The position numbers and the translations under genes were made by a program. A stretch of 64,000 nt of DNA from MSPOR6 sp964652195 (GTDB lineage Bacteria; Poribacteria; WGA-4E; WGA-3G): NCBI GenBank assembly GCA_964652195.1, contig CAZZBB010000010.1:1-64000 (forward strand), given 5' to 3'. This document shows, in pieces, positions 1 through 9,236 of this stretch (positions within the stretch are counted from its first letter, which is position 1; each line of letters begins with the position of its first letter). The notes under the pieces are model-generated. The model was not told the DNA's origin and searched no databases. It saw only the letters and a list, made by a program, of their open reading frames with translations.

Positions 1-151
1 TAATAAACAATTATAATTACATATGTGAAAATTGAAAAGCTAATAAATTAGAGGGTTTTTTATACTAAGTTCTATATAATTAGTTCCCATTACAAGCACT
101 CTCTATAGTCGCTCTGATATTGGACAGGAATGTCTTAATGATATTCATTTT

Positions 152-184
152 GTAGGTTGGGTTTCGTACCTCAACCCAACCTAC
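152..184. repeat. Inverted repeat, hairpin with CCTAC tail
   Basis: A perfect 12-bp inverted repeat (GTAGGTTGGGTT and AACCCAACCTAC) with a 9-base loop, followed by GAAGGGAG. It is one copy of the dispersed hairpin family described in the findings; a related copy in the opposite orientation lies at 50681-50715. It is downstream of the kinase gene on the minus strand and could also act as a weak transcript end, although there is no clear T run. The remainder of 1-229 shows no gene. Confidence 0.7.
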
Positions 185-229
185 GAAGGGAGTAGAAAAC
201 CGATTAGGGAATCAAGGAATCTCTGTATC

Positions 230-1183
230 CTAACTTAAGAAATTTACTATTTCTGCATGGGTAGGTAGGGAAGGAATGACACCCACTTTCTGGGTTGCTA
301 TTGCACCAGCTGCATTTGCATACTGCATGATGGTATCTAATTGACCTTTTTGTAGTGAAGAGAGGTTAGGATGTACCATCAATTTACTGAGCATTGCAGC
401 AACAAACGCATCGCCTGCTCCCAATGTATCCACTACTTCAACAGCAAAACCATCAACATATCCGTCAGCATGTCCATTGGTATAATAACAGCCCTGTTCT
501 CCTAATGTAACAACAAGCAACTTCACACCAAGCTCAAGGATCTGTTCAATCCCAGGTGTCAATTCAAGATTGCCAGTAACAAACTCCCATTCCTCTTCTG
601 AAATTTTGACGACATCCGCGTATGGCATCACTTCCCAGATCCAATATTTTGCATCATCTGGGTTGTCCCAGAGCATCAACCGCAAATTTGGATCATAGGA
701 GATGAATGCACCGCCGGATTTGGCAGCTTGAATTGCTGTAAGTGTTGCCTCTCGTGTAGGTGAATGGCTAAGGCTAACAGACCCATAATGAAACAATTCC
801 GCTGATTTGATGTATTCCATATCAATCTCATCAGGGGAAAGTTGTATATCTGCCCCTGGGTGTCGGTAGAAGGTAATATCTTTCTTACCATCTGACCGCG
901 TAGCTACGAAAGCTAATGTGGTTCGAGAATCCTGTCCTGCTATGAGATATTCTGTGTCGACATTGGTTTGTTGAAGTGTTTCTGTCAAAAAGTCACCAAA
1001 TGGATCTGCACCGACCTTACCAATAAAACCGGCATCTATACCAAGTTTTGCTAATCCGACAGCGACGTTCGCAGGTGCACCCCCAGGTGCTTTTACAAAA
1101 CCTTGTGCATCAGCAAGCGTTACATCAGGAGTAGTGGAAACAAAATCGATGAGGAGTTCACCGATACATAGAGCTTTTGGCAT
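230..1183 (-). CDS. PfkB-family carbohydrate kinase (fructokinase-like)
   Basis: A sugar kinase of the PfkB/ribokinase family, which phosphorylates a sugar (probably fructose or a related ketose) with ATP in the cytoplasm. The N-terminal GELLIDF motif and the glycine-rich GGAPANVAVGLAKLG motif near residue 35 (counting from the chosen start) form the substrate site. The C-terminal DTLGAGDAFVAAML motif carries the anion hole and the catalytic Asp. The length of about 317 aa is normal. I chose ATG 1183 because AGGA lies 8 bases upstream; the longer reading to 1216 begins at TTG and adds 11 residues that do not look like family sequence. It lies downstream of a Gfo/Idh/MocA dehydrogenase on the same strand, which fits a sugar or inositol catabolic setting. 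The exact substrate cannot be read from the sequence. Confidence 0.88.
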   Translation of the reverse strand: MPKALCIGELLIDFVSTTPDVTLADAQGFVKAPGGAPANVAVGLAKLGIDAGFIGKVGADPFGDFLTETLQQTNVDTEYLIAGQDSRTTLAFVATRSDGKKDITFYRHPGADIQLSPDEIDMEYIKSAELFHYGSVSLSHSPTREATLTAIQAAKSGGAFISYDPNLRLMLWDNPDDAKYWIWEVMPYADVVKISEEEWEFVTGNLELTPGIEQILELGVKLLVVTLGEQGCYYTNGHADGYVDGFAVEVVDTLGAGDAFVAAMLSKLMVHPNLSSLQKGQLDTIMQYANAAGAIATQKVGVIPSLPTHAEIVNFLS

Positions 1184-1283
1184 GGATTTATTCCTAATCA
1201 CAACAATAGGTATCAATATGTGAAGAAAGAATGTTGGATTTCTTCAATGATATTAATGCTACTTGTCTGCTATTTTTATACAG

Positions 1284-2366
1284 TTAAAATGTAGTACGGA
1301 GAGTTTGTGCTTTTCCTGTTTCTGCAGATCTGTATCCTGCATCAAAGATCTCTATGACATGACGTGCATGTTCGGCAGTAACGATGGTAGGTTTATCTTC
1401 ACGGATCCAATCGACCAGTTGCATGATGTCTTCATATACATGAGCTTCTTGTATATTCCGATGCGGTCCGACGACGTGTGGTAGTTCTCTTTTTGGTGCA
1501 TCAATCTGTTCACCGTTTATTGTACTTCCTTCAATTGCCCCAGTAGTTCCGTGAATTGCCAATCCACCTTTAATCCCGTGTCCGGCTGCAGCACCATAGA
1601 TAAAACCGAAGAACGCCTCACCAAAATCCAATAAAATAAAGGTGTTATCGTCCATATCACACGGTAGCATTTCTCCTCTAAATTCACGTTCCTTAACACG
1701 CACGCCTGAGAAAGCGGTCACACGTTTGACAGGTCCAAGAATACCAGTCATTGTATGCAAACCGTAAACGGTCATATCGTAGAGTGGTCCACCACCAGGC
1801 TTACGAAAATACCACGCTGGATTGATATTAGAAAGTACATCGTCTCCATGCCGTACAGATTCACTCTCATGGTATCTTCCAAAGGCAGAACCAGTTGCTG
1901 CCCAAGTGAGTGTTCCAATGGCACCATCATCAATGAGTCTTTTGATTTCTTGGTGAATAGGACGTAACATTTGCCCTGGGGAAGCAACTAATTTTACATT
2001 TTTCTTTTTAGCGGATTCAATCAAATCATCTGCTTCATCAACAGTAGTGGTCATAGTCTTATTGAAATGTGCGTGGACACCATGATCTATAGCGAGTTTT
2101 CCCTGTTCATAATGAAGGCCGATAGGTGATGCAATACTTACAGCATCTACCTGTCCATCTGCCAACATATCTTCAAAAGTCTCATAAGCATTAGGCACGT
2201 TGAATTTTTCGGTTGCGGCTTCTGCCCTTCCGGATACTGGGTCGCAGACTGCGGTTACCTGTAATCTGTCTTGTACATCATCCTGTGTGAGATGCGGAAG
2301 AATACCGCGTACAGCTATACTTCCAACGCCTACAACGCCAATACGTACTATATTATTATCCGACAT
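1284..2366 (-). CDS. Gfo/Idh/MocA family NAD(P)-dependent oxidoreductase
   Basis: A cytoplasmic sugar or polyol dehydrogenase with an N-terminal Rossmann fold: IRIGVVGVGSIAVRG-type dinucleotide motif starting near residue 7, then an acidic residue after the second strand (VCDP). The C-terminal half is the GFO_IDH_MocA_C alpha/beta domain. The usual EKP motif is replaced by an N-K-T (HFNKTM) around residue 100, which keeps the lysine. I chose ATG 2366 because GGAG sits 7 bases upstream; the longer frame to 2423 has no ribosome site. It is followed on the same strand by the PfkB kinase about 100 bases downstream, so the two are probably co-transcribed. Substrate unknown. Confidence 0.88.
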   Translation of the reverse strand: MSDNNIVRIGVVGVGSIAVRGILPHLTQDDVQDRLQVTAVCDPVSGRAEAATEKFNVPNAYETFEDMLADGQVDAVSIASPIGLHYEQGKLAIDHGVHAHFNKTMTTTVDEADDLIESAKKKNVKLVASPGQMLRPIHQEIKRLIDDGAIGTLTWAATGSAFGRYHESESVRHGDDVLSNINPAWYFRKPGGGPLYDMTVYGLHTMTGILGPVKRVTAFSGVRVKEREFRGEMLPCDMDDNTFILLDFGEAFFGFIYGAAAGHGIKGGLAIHGTTGAIEGSTINGEQIDAPKRELPHVVGPHRNIQEAHVYEDIMQLVDWIREDKPTIVTAEHARHVIEIFDAGYRSAETGKAQTLRTTF

Positions 2367-2467
2367 GATTCTTCTCCAATTCTTAGAAATTGATGTCTGT
2401 ATCAACTCTGACGAAAATGCCAACTGAAACTATGGTAGTGAAGTGGGGTTCAGGGATCTACTACTAA

Positions 2468-3244
2468 CTACCACATTTTCAGGTGTGCCCATTTTGTTGC
2501 CAGTTTGCCAACTGCATTGACATCGGCAAATTCTTCAACATGAAGCAGCAGATTCTCCATGAAAAGTTTAGCCATATCTTTTGTATGGTTATCGTTGCCA
2601 GCAATATAATACTTATCAGGGGCAAGAGCCATCATTAAAAACTTACCTTTCCCGTATTTCGCTTCCATAATTGCGGGTTTTCCCAAACTTTCCATTAACA
2701 CATCGAATCCTTTTTGTGATGTAATTACCTCCCAAACAGTAGGCCACCCTTGATGCCCCCATCCATCAAAAGTCTTTTCTGTCATTTTGTTTGGTTCGTT
2801 AAAGAGTTGATGGTCGGGTTTCAGTATTTTCACATCTTTCTGATCAGCGTCACTGCGAACACAACTTAATTCAGGTGGCAACCAATCCACATTAGCTTCA
2901 TTCTGGTCAGCTTGTGTTGGTTCCCACACCATACCCCCTTTTTTGACAAAATCTTGGATTGCATTTGCATTTTTGTCGAGGTTTTGGTGTAATACGGCAT
3001 TGTTGGTTACCATACTACCGATTAAGAAGATTTTATTATCTGCTTTAAAAGGAAGCGTACCATTTTCAAGGGCATCGGTCAGATCATCGTACTCAACTTT
3101 GAATTCATCCAATGTCTGACGTAATGCATCTACCTTTGTCCACTCGTCTGCAAAATCAACGATAGCAATCTGAGCAGCATCTACAGTCGTGCCGACAATA
3201 ATTAGACATAAAATAAAATACCAGACAAACAATCGAGGTGTCAT
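2468..3244 (-). CDS. Exported protein with glutamine-amidotransferase-like fold; shared C-terminal motif
   Basis: 258 aa with a clear Sec signal peptide (hydrophobic residues 5-23, cleavage after VDA). The body has alternating beta and alpha segments resembling ThuA/DUF4350-type class I glutamine-amidotransferase-like proteins: FLIGSM near residue 73, VKKGGMVWEP and GKGKFLMMALAPDKYY. No catalytic Cys-His-Glu triad is evident, so an enzymatic role is doubtful. The last residues (NAVGKLATKWAHLKMW) match a C-terminal motif found in two other exported proteins here, at 20336 and 55631. Start ATG 3244 has AGGAG 8 bases upstream. Function unknown; an extracytoplasmic binding or structural role is inferred. 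Confidence 0.75.
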   Translation of the reverse strand: MTPRLFVWYFILCLIIVGTTVDAAQIAIVDFADEWTKVDALRQTLDEFKVEYDDLTDALENGTLPFKADNKIFLIGSMVTNNAVLHQNLDKNANAIQDFVKKGGMVWEPTQADQNEANVDWLPPELSCVRSDADQKDVKILKPDHQLFNEPNKMTEKTFDGWGHQGWPTVWEVITSQKGFDVLMESLGKPAIMEAKYGKGKFLMMALAPDKYYIAGNDNHTKDMAKLFMENLLLHVEEFADVNAVGKLATKWAHLKMW

Positions 3245-3428
3245 GTGCTATTCTCCTATAAGTAGAGGTTTAAAATTTGTGTATTCTGAGTAATTTATAT
3301 CAGCGTTGACATAGTATAGTAAACTATTGAATTAATGGAACATTTTGAGATGTAAGAGAGCGTGATACAAACGCATATAATCAAATAGAAATGGTATAAT
3401 AATCCTGCCTATTAAAAATGAGTTGTTA

Positions 3429-4310
3429 TTATCTCCACGAAGTTTCATGCTTCCAACCGACAGCATTTTTGAGTTTATCACAGTTGATGAATGATTGATG
3501 TCCGTGAAGTTCTTTAACTTTTGGTAGAAATTCAGGTTTGAATCGTTCCACCAGTTCAAGTGATGTTTCTAAAGCTGCAGTATCATCAGCATTAAGGAAA
3601 TACACATCGTGGGAAGGTAATGTTTCAGCTTTCTCCATGATCAGTCGATGCGCACTTGCGACATCTTCACTCCCCACCCAACACCAAAGCCATGGACTCC
3701 AACCAGATATTGGTTTAATGTTCTGTGCCATTTGTTTTCTTCGTTCTTCTGGTGTTATACCTGCCGGTCGTGTGATATAGGTTCGTATACCGTATGCCCG
3801 TGTATAACTCGCTAATAGGTCTTCCCCACATCTTTTTGAGAAACTATAAGAATCTTCTGGATAACATGGATGTTCTTCATCTAAAGGAAGGTAGTCTATC
3901 GGTATATGCGTTTTGCTAATTCGGAAGCCATGTCCTAATGCACAATTACTGCCAGACATCACTACTGTTTTAACATCCGCCTCAATTGCGGCTTGCATAA
4001 GGTAGTATGTACCCAACATATTCGTTTTGAATGTCGCATCAAATGATATACCTTTCTCTTCTGCTCCGGCACGGAAATCTGGATGGTCAACAGGCCCAGG
4101 TTGTGCGCCAAGGTGTTGGATAGCGTCAACACCTTCAACAGCGCGTTCACAATCTTCAAAGTTGTTTAGATCCCCTTGAATAAAGGGTAATTTTGCAAAT
4201 TCATCAGGGGGTTGCCTACGAGACATAAGAACAAGTGTGTGTTGTTCTGCCAATTCTCGAATGACATATTCCCCCAGTCGTCCACTTGCTCCAGTTATTA
4301 ATACTTTCAT
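3429..4310 (-). CDS. NAD-dependent epimerase/dehydratase (extended SDR)
   Basis: A 293-aa extended short-chain dehydrogenase. The NAD-binding GASGRLG motif is at residues 7-13, the active-site tyrosine and lysine are in YSFSK, and MSGSNCALG supplies the catalytic serine. It is likely to act on a nucleotide sugar or uronic acid; some uronate dehydrogenases and UDP-sugar epimerases look similar. AAGGAATC precedes ATG 4310. The gene is divergent from the hydrolase at 4451, with a 140-base gap that carries a sigma-70 promoter for that gene. A sugar-metabolism context is consistent with its neighbours. The exact reaction is not determinable. Confidence 0.85.
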   Translation of the reverse strand: MKVLITGASGRLGEYVIRELAEQHTLVLMSRRQPPDEFAKLPFIQGDLNNFEDCERAVEGVDAIQHLGAQPGPVDHPDFRAGAEEKGISFDATFKTNMLGTYYLMQAAIEADVKTVVMSGSNCALGHGFRISKTHIPIDYLPLDEEHPCYPEDSYSFSKRCGEDLLASYTRAYGIRTYITRPAGITPEERRKQMAQNIKPISGWSPWLWCWVGSEDVASAHRLIMEKAETLPSHDVYFLNADDTAALETSLELVERFKPEFLPKVKELHGHQSFINCDKLKNAVGWKHETSWR

Positions 4311-4358
4311 CAGATTCCTTTCATATAATGGTCAATGCTGCGATCTGGTTGAATTCGG

Positions 4359-4387
4359 TTGACAGGTGTTAAAGTGTTGTCTATTAT
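4359..4387 (+). promoter_or_regulatory. Sigma-70 type promoter of the hydrolase gene
   Basis: TTGACA at 4359-4364, a 17-base spacer, and TATTAT at 4382-4387. It gives a leader of about 57 bases before ATG 4451. The match to the housekeeping consensus is good, but it is untested. Confidence 0.55.
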
Positions 4388-4450
4388 TATATCATAAAGC
4401 ACGACCACGGATTTTGTCAAGGATACCGATTTCTATTAAGAGGAGAACTA

Positions 4451-5485
4451 ATGTATAACGCGGAAAAACACTTTAAGAACTTATATGCTTCTGTGCCTCG
4501 AAAGTATGAGTTTAATGCAACTACATCTGAAGGTGTAACAGCGTGGCAAGCCAACTTTCGACCTGAGTTGAGACAAATCCTGGGATTAGATAATATGGAA
4601 TCTGATCTTGCAGGATATACCCCTAAAGCGGAACAACTTGAAACATTAGATATGGACAACCATATTCGAGAAAGTTGGTATCTGTGGGTCGAACCGACAG
4701 TTCCGTTGCCATTTTATCTGCTTCGTCCCAAATCAGTTAAAGGCAAAGTTCCCTTGATCCTTGCTCCACATGGACACAACCATCCACACATCTATGCTGG
4801 GATTGCAAACTCGGAGAAAGAAGAGCAGGAAATGATAGAAGGTGAACGGGATATTACCAGGCAAGCAGCTGTTGAAGAAGGCTATATTGCTATAGCACCC
4901 ACAACACGTGCTTTCGGTGAAACGCGGACTGAAGCAGACAAACAAAACAAAAGTATACATTCTTGCCGTCATCAGTTAGTGCATAGTATACTTGTTGGTC
5001 GGACACCGATCGGTGAACGTGTGTGGGATATGTCCCGTCTCATTGATTGGGGAATAGAAAATCTTCCGATAGATAGTGACCGTATTGCGATAACCGGAAA
5101 TTCTGGTGGTGGTACAGTATCATTATTTGCAGCAGCTTGCGAAACCCGTATTGCAGTGGCGATACCCAGCTGTTATTTCTGTACCTTTGAGGGGAGTATC
5201 GGTACAATTCGACATTGTGAATGTAACTATGTACCTGGTGTAATGCGTTTGGGAGAGATGTATGATGTTGCAGGTTTAATTGCCCCTCGTCCATTTTGTG
5301 CTATTGCTGGACAAAGCGATGGTATTTTCCCGATAGACCATGTTAAGTTTGCTTATAAACGTTTGAAAGAAATTTATACAGCGGCAGGGGTTGCGGATAG
5401 GTGTGAATTGTTCATTGGGGATGGTGGACACCGATATTACAAATCTGGTGCATGGCCATTTGTACGAAGATTTTTCGGGGAATAG
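4451..5485 (+). CDS. Alpha/beta hydrolase, acetyl-xylan-esterase-like
   Basis: 344 aa, a serine hydrolase of the dienelactone hydrolase/acetyl xylan esterase type. The nucleophile is S218 in GNSGGG, the acid is probably D290 in GQSDGIFP, and the base is H327 in GDGGHRYY; APHGHNHP near residue 105 provides the oxyanion-hole region. No signal peptide is visible, so it should act in the cytoplasm on an imported ester, for example a deacetylated oligosaccharide or a lactone. AGAGGAGAACTA precedes ATG 4451. It ends 14 bases before the converging glycosyltransferase gene. Substrate inferred only from family resemblance. Confidence 0.82.
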   Translation: MYNAEKHFKNLYASVPRKYEFNATTSEGVTAWQANFRPELRQILGLDNMESDLAGYTPKAEQLETLDMDNHIRESWYLWVEPTVPLPFYLLRPKSVKGKVPLILAPHGHNHPHIYAGIANSEKEEQEMIEGERDITRQAAVEEGYIAIAPTTRAFGETRTEADKQNKSIHSCRHQLVHSILVGRTPIGERVWDMSRLIDWGIENLPIDSDRIAITGNSGGGTVSLFAAACETRIAVAIPSCYFCTFEGSIGTIRHCECNYVPGVMRLGEMYDVAGLIAPRPFCAIAGQSDGIFPIDHVKFAYKRLKEIYTAAGVADRCELFIGDGGHRYYKSGAWPFVRRFFGE

Positions 5486-5498
5486 CCTTATCTAATTG

Positions 5499-6911
5499 CT
5501 AACCTTTTTTGATTGCCCATAATGTTCTCAATATTATCTTTATATCTAAAGCAAGTGACCAGTTTTCGATATAGAATCGGTCATAGTTAACCCTATCTTC
5601 AAGAGAGGTATTGCCTCGTAGACCGTTAACTTGCGCCCAACCTGTCATACCGGATTTCACGCGTTGTCGTGCAAGATAGTGCGGTATTGATTCCTTGAAT
5701 GTATCAATTAATCCTGACATCTCAGGACGAGGGCCAACAATGCTCATATCACCTTTGAGTACGTTAAAGAATTGGGGTAATTCATCAAGACTCCAACGTC
5801 TCAAAAATTTACCGAGTGTTGTTTGGCGCGGGTCGTCAGTTTTTGCCCAGACATGTCCTATATTGTATTCAGCATCCGCCTGCATTGAACGAAATTTATA
5901 GATATTAAACCGCTTACCTGCTCTACTAACGCGTTCCTGTCGAAAAATTGCTTTACCTGGAGAATCTAAGCGTATGAATATAGCAATAATTAGCATCAGA
6001 GGACTTAATACTATCAAAGCAAACATGCTGAAAACAACGTCTATAATACGTTTAATGATTCCGCTAACACCCTGCATCGGTACTTCAGATAGTTGTAACA
6101 CCGGTATACCGTCAAAAAATGTGACTGAAGATCCACCTTTGATAAATTCAGAAAGTTCTGGTAGAAGATTGATTTGAACAGGTGTTCCTTCGCACATGTG
6201 CAATATTTGCATAATAGTGTCATTCGATACTGTTGGAGAAACGATGAAGAGTGTATCAATCCGATGTTTTTCTACAAGCTCGAGAATTGCGTCTAATTTT
6301 CCAAGATGGTGTAATGGTAAACTATCATCTTGATTTAATTCTATGTCTTCAGAATTCCCGATAATACCTACTAAATTATAGCCATCATCTGGTTTATTAT
6401 TTATCGCATTTATAAGTTGCTTACCGCGTTCATCATATCCTACCAGTGCTACACGATTAACTCCAACCCCTTGTGATTGTACTGCTTGCCGAAATCGATG
6501 GATGACAAATCTTCCAAGGTATAACCACACAAGATTAAATCCTGTTGCCAGTAGCATTACCCAACGGGAATACGCTTCATTATGGTATAGAAAAAATAGT
6601 GCAGCTAATGTAGCAATGAGAGCCAATAGGGACGCTTTTACAAGTAGCCAAAAGGTTTTAAATGTAGCACTGTTTTCTGGATGGTAGAGTTTAAAACCTT
6701 GTAATATCATTATCCAGATCACAACCGTAACAGGGATAAGACGTAAATAATCTTGAAAAGGAGGTGTTCCCCCCTTATGTACTGCTATTGCATCTAACCA
6801 ACCAGTTTCAAATCGGATCCAGAATGCGATAACAATTGCTGTAGCAATGAAACATAGATCGCATAGAATAGTGAACAGTATTAACAGATGGTCAAGAGTT
6901 TTCTTACTCAT
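5499..6911 (-). CDS. Exopolysaccharide polyprenyl glycosylphosphotransferase (WcaJ-type)
   Basis: 470 aa, membrane protein that transfers a sugar-1-phosphate to undecaprenyl phosphate, the first step of exopolysaccharide or capsule synthesis. About four N-terminal transmembrane helices (residues 8-130) are followed by a CoA-binding-like nucleotide domain (VALVGYDERGKQLI). A re-entrant helix then leads into the catalytic bacterial sugar transferase domain, with KFRSM, DELPQ, SIVGPRPE and GMTGWAQVNGLRG motifs all intact. The length matches WcaJ/WbaP relatives. A promoter with an overlapping inverted repeat lies upstream (6981-7018). The gene is alone; no other capsule genes are in the window. 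Sugar specificity cannot be read. Confidence 0.9.
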   Translation of the reverse strand: MSKKTLDHLLILFTILCDLCFIATAIVIAFWIRFETGWLDAIAVHKGGTPPFQDYLRLIPVTVVIWIMILQGFKLYHPENSATFKTFWLLVKASLLALIATLAALFFLYHNEAYSRWVMLLATGFNLVWLYLGRFVIHRFRQAVQSQGVGVNRVALVGYDERGKQLINAINNKPDDGYNLVGIIGNSEDIELNQDDSLPLHHLGKLDAILELVEKHRIDTLFIVSPTVSNDTIMQILHMCEGTPVQINLLPELSEFIKGGSSVTFFDGIPVLQLSEVPMQGVSGIIKRIIDVVFSMFALIVLSPLMLIIAIFIRLDSPGKAIFRQERVSRAGKRFNIYKFRSMQADAEYNIGHVWAKTDDPRQTTLGKFLRRWSLDELPQFFNVLKGDMSIVGPRPEMSGLIDTFKESIPHYLARQRVKSGMTGWAQVNGLRGNTSLEDRVNYDRFYIENWSLALDIKIILRTLWAIKKG

Positions 6912-6980
6912 ATAGTGGTGTATGTAGAAATTAGATAATTATAGTGTAAATGTCATATATCTGATTAGAAATGTTCTATA

Positions 6981-7018
6981 ATTATACATCTATTGACACT
7001 ATAAATCAATTTAGTGTC
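6981..7018 (-). promoter_or_regulatory. Promoter with overlapping inverted repeat upstream of the glycosylphosphotransferase
   Basis: On the minus strand TTGATT (7004-7009), a 17-base spacer and TATAAT (6981-6986) lie 70 bases before ATG 6911. The inverted repeat GACACTA-N10-TAGTGTC (6995-7001 and 7012-7018) covers the -35 element and could be an operator. On the plus strand TTGACA (6993-6998) lacks a good -10. Confidence 0.5.
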
Positions 7019-7129
7019 TGATATGAAAATCTTGTTTGTTTACTGACTAATTCCTTTCTATATGGTATGCTATCCATAGACTTTCCATATAAATAAGGGT
7101 TGAAACATTTCAAATTGAAGGAGATATGT

Positions 7130-8221
7130 ATGTCGGATAAAATAAGAGTTGGGATTGTTGGTGCACACCGAGGGAGTTCTTATTTTCAACCGTTTGCTAC
7201 GATTACCGAAACAGAAGTTACAGCAGTATGTGATATCAATGAAGAGACACTGCAAAACGTTGCAGAACGGTACAACGTGGCACAACAGTTCACAAATTAC
7301 ACAGAAATGTTGGATGCTGTAGACCTTGTTGTACTTGCTACACCAGAAAATCTACATGTGCCTCAGTCAATTGAAGCATTAGAAGTTGGCAAGCATGTTA
7401 TTAGTGAGGTGACTGCTGCAGTAAAATTGGATGAGTGTTATGACCTTGTTCGTGCTGTTCGGAAGTCATCAGCTAAATATACGATGGCAGAAAACACTTG
7501 TTATTCTCAATCCAATGTATTAATCCGTAGTCTCGTGGAAAATGGTTTGTTTGGTGATGTGTATTTCGGTGAGGGTGAGTATCTCCACAACATCAAATCT
7601 CTGCATCACGATGCAAGCGGGAACCCGACGTGGCGTTATTACTGGCAGGTAGGCATTAATCGATGTAATTATGCGACACACAGTCTTGGTCCTGTCCTTC
7701 AATGGTTCGGGGAACGTGTTGTGAGTGTATGTTGTCTTGGCACAGGTGTAATAACCGATCCTGAACATGCGATGGAAGACACAGTGATGATGCTCTGTAA
7801 AACGGAGGGTGGTGGTTTAATTAAGATACGTATTGATATGCTCTCTAATCGACCTGCAAATTCTTATTTTAGTTTGCAAGGGACAAAAGGATGTTATGAG
7901 AGTTCTCGCGGGTTTGGTGCACAAGGTAAGATTTGGTTAAGTGAGTTTGAATCTGGGGAACAGTGGAAACCCCTTTCTGAATTAGAATCTGATTTTTTAC
8001 CGGATAGGTGGAAAAATCCGCCTGAAGAAGCACAAAACGAGGGAAATCTCGGCGAGTATTTTAAGGTGCGTGATTTTGTTGATAGTATTTTAAACGATAC
8101 ACAACCCCCGATTGATGTGTATACCGCTATGGATTACACGGTGCCGGGTTTGGTATCGGAGCAATCAATTGCAAACGGAGGAGACCCGGTAGAAGTTCCA
8201 GATTTCCGAAAGATTGAATAG
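7130..8221 (+). CDS. Gfo/Idh/MocA family oxidoreductase
   Basis: 363 aa from the chosen start, a second member of the family found at 1284. The Rossmann motif is RVGIVGAHRGS near residue 5, where the third glycine position is altered (GAHRGSS), followed by VCDIN. The EKP position reads SEVTAAV, so the usual lysine is missing, and the dehydrogenase activity may be changed. The C-terminal beta-sheet domain is complete. AAGGAG lies 6 bases before ATG 7130; an in-frame TTG at 7100 would overlap this ribosome site and is unlikely to be used. Convergent with the zinc-ribbon gene, with 1 base between stops. It could be a carbohydrate-active oxidoreductase or a non-catalytic relative. Confidence 0.85.
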   Translation: MSDKIRVGIVGAHRGSSYFQPFATITETEVTAVCDINEETLQNVAERYNVAQQFTNYTEMLDAVDLVVLATPENLHVPQSIEALEVGKHVISEVTAAVKLDECYDLVRAVRKSSAKYTMAENTCYSQSNVLIRSLVENGLFGDVYFGEGEYLHNIKSLHHDASGNPTWRYYWQVGINRCNYATHSLGPVLQWFGERVVSVCCLGTGVITDPEHAMEDTVMMLCKTEGGGLIKIRIDMLSNRPANSYFSLQGTKGCYESSRGFGAQGKIWLSEFESGEQWKPLSELESDFLPDRWKNPPEEAQNEGNLGEYFKVRDFVDSILNDTQPPIDVYTAMDYTVPGLVSEQSIANGGDPVEVPDFRKIE

Positions 8222-8222
8222 T

Positions 8223-8429
8223 TTAATGTATACTTGATTCAGTTTTAACAGGTGTTGACTCTTCTTCTACAGGTTTAAAAACCAGTCCACAACTTGTGCA
8301 CCGATATCCACTCATCGGCTTGGATTCTACAACCGGAAGTAGCATCCCACAACAGGTTGGACAAGGTTCATCAATTTCCATTTCAGCTTGTTCCATATCA
8401 CCGGAACGATTTTCAAATTCGACAAGCAT
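8223..8429 (-). CDS. Small zinc-ribbon protein
   Basis: 68 aa. Two cysteine pairs, CPTC (residues 23-26) and CTSC, are spaced as in a zinc ribbon, and the rest is acidic. AAGGAG precedes ATG 8429. It is the last gene of the suf-centred minus-strand run, 3 bases after the rhodanese gene. The function is unknown; a metal-binding or regulatory role is inferred from the ribbon. Confidence 0.65.
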   Translation of the reverse strand: MLVEFENRSGDMEQAEMEIDEPCPTCCGMLLPVVESKPMSGYRCTSCGLVFKPVEEESTPVKTESSIH

Positions 8430-8432
8430 GAT

Positions 8433-8765
8433 TTAATATCTCCTTAGTGTTGTATCAATTTCAGCAGCCCATTGGTCAATACCACCCGATAGGTTTTTAG
8501 CACTGCTATATCCATTTTTTTGAAGAAAAGCAGTTGCGTAAAGACTGCGTGTTCCATGATGGCAATATACAATTATTTCTTGATCAGAAGGCAGATCATC
8601 CAGATTGTATGGTAGCGTGTTTAGAGGGATTAGGTGTGCATCTTCGAGATGAACAATGTCGTATTCGTTCTGTTCTCTAACATCCAATAGGAATAGAGAT
8701 GGATCATCGTCTAATTTCTGTTTTAGTTCAGATGGTGTTATTTCAGGTATTGCAGAATTTTGCAT
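8433..8765 (-). CDS. Rhodanese-like sulfurtransferase
   Basis: 110 aa, a single rhodanese domain. LLDVREQNEYDIVHL is the CH2A-like motif and YCHHGTRS holds the active-site C68, which carries the persulfide. Start ATG overlaps the stop of the DUF971 gene (TAATG), so the two are translationally coupled. A role in sulfane sulfur transfer fits the neighbouring sufS and sufU genes. The sequence shows no signal peptide, so it is cytoplasmic. Confidence 0.85.
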   Translation of the reverse strand: MQNSAIPEITPSELKQKLDDDPSLFLLDVREQNEYDIVHLEDAHLIPLNTLPYNLDDLPSDQEIIVYCHHGTRSLYATAFLQKNGYSSAKNLSGGIDQWAAEIDTTLRRY

Positions 8766-9157
8766 TAATTAGTATCCTCTAATTCATCAGGTTGTAGTGG
8801 CATGCATTCTGTACAAGGACATGTTTCCCGTAGAACTTCAAATGGATAGATTCCGGTATTATGTCCGTCATCCCAACTAAATTGAACAGCGTAACGTCCG
8901 ACCAACTGTACATCAATCGGTTGTATATCTTCTGACACATCAATTAGGGATATATCGCCATCACCTTGTGGTGAAAAGAGTGAATGGACATCCTTACCTT
9001 CGTGACGAATGATTGCACATTCTGCACACGGACACATCTGTCTGAGATACCGATACGGATACCAACTGGTGTGTCCATCTTTCCATTCAACCTGAAAGGC
9101 ATTATCGTGTTTTTTAAGTATTTTTGGACTTTTACTAACTTTAGTCATTTTAGCCAT
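8765..9157 (-). CDS. DUF971 (GBBH-like N-terminal domain) protein
   Basis: 130 aa from the chosen start. Two similar blocks, WKDGHTSWYPYRYLRQMCPC and WDDGHNTGIYPFEVLRETCPC, each end in CPCxEC, the pattern of DUF971 proteins. Members are often found beside Fe-S assembly genes and in some ApbC/Mrp-type ATPases; a role in binding Fe or an Fe-S cluster is likely but not proven. The start is ATG 9157 or ATG 9148; the TTG reading to 9214 adds residues that do not fit. It is followed by the rhodanese gene with a TAATG overlap. Confidence 0.8.
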   Translation of the reverse strand: MAKMTKVSKSPKILKKHDNAFQVEWKDGHTSWYPYRYLRQMCPCAECAIIRHEGKDVHSLFSPQGDGDISLIDVSEDIQPIDVQLVGRYAVQFSWDDGHNTGIYPFEVLRETCPCTECMPLQPDELEDTN

Positions 9158-9236
9158 CGTCACACAAAATTGACAGTCTTTGAAAATACCAGAAATTGGT
9201 AAGTTTAAACACAAAACTCAGATATAAGATTTAAAC

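Noticed and set aside
7100..7129. TTG start for the Gfo/Idh/MocA gene at 7130
   Set aside because: It would place the strong AAGGAG ribosome site inside the coding region; ATG 7130 fits better.
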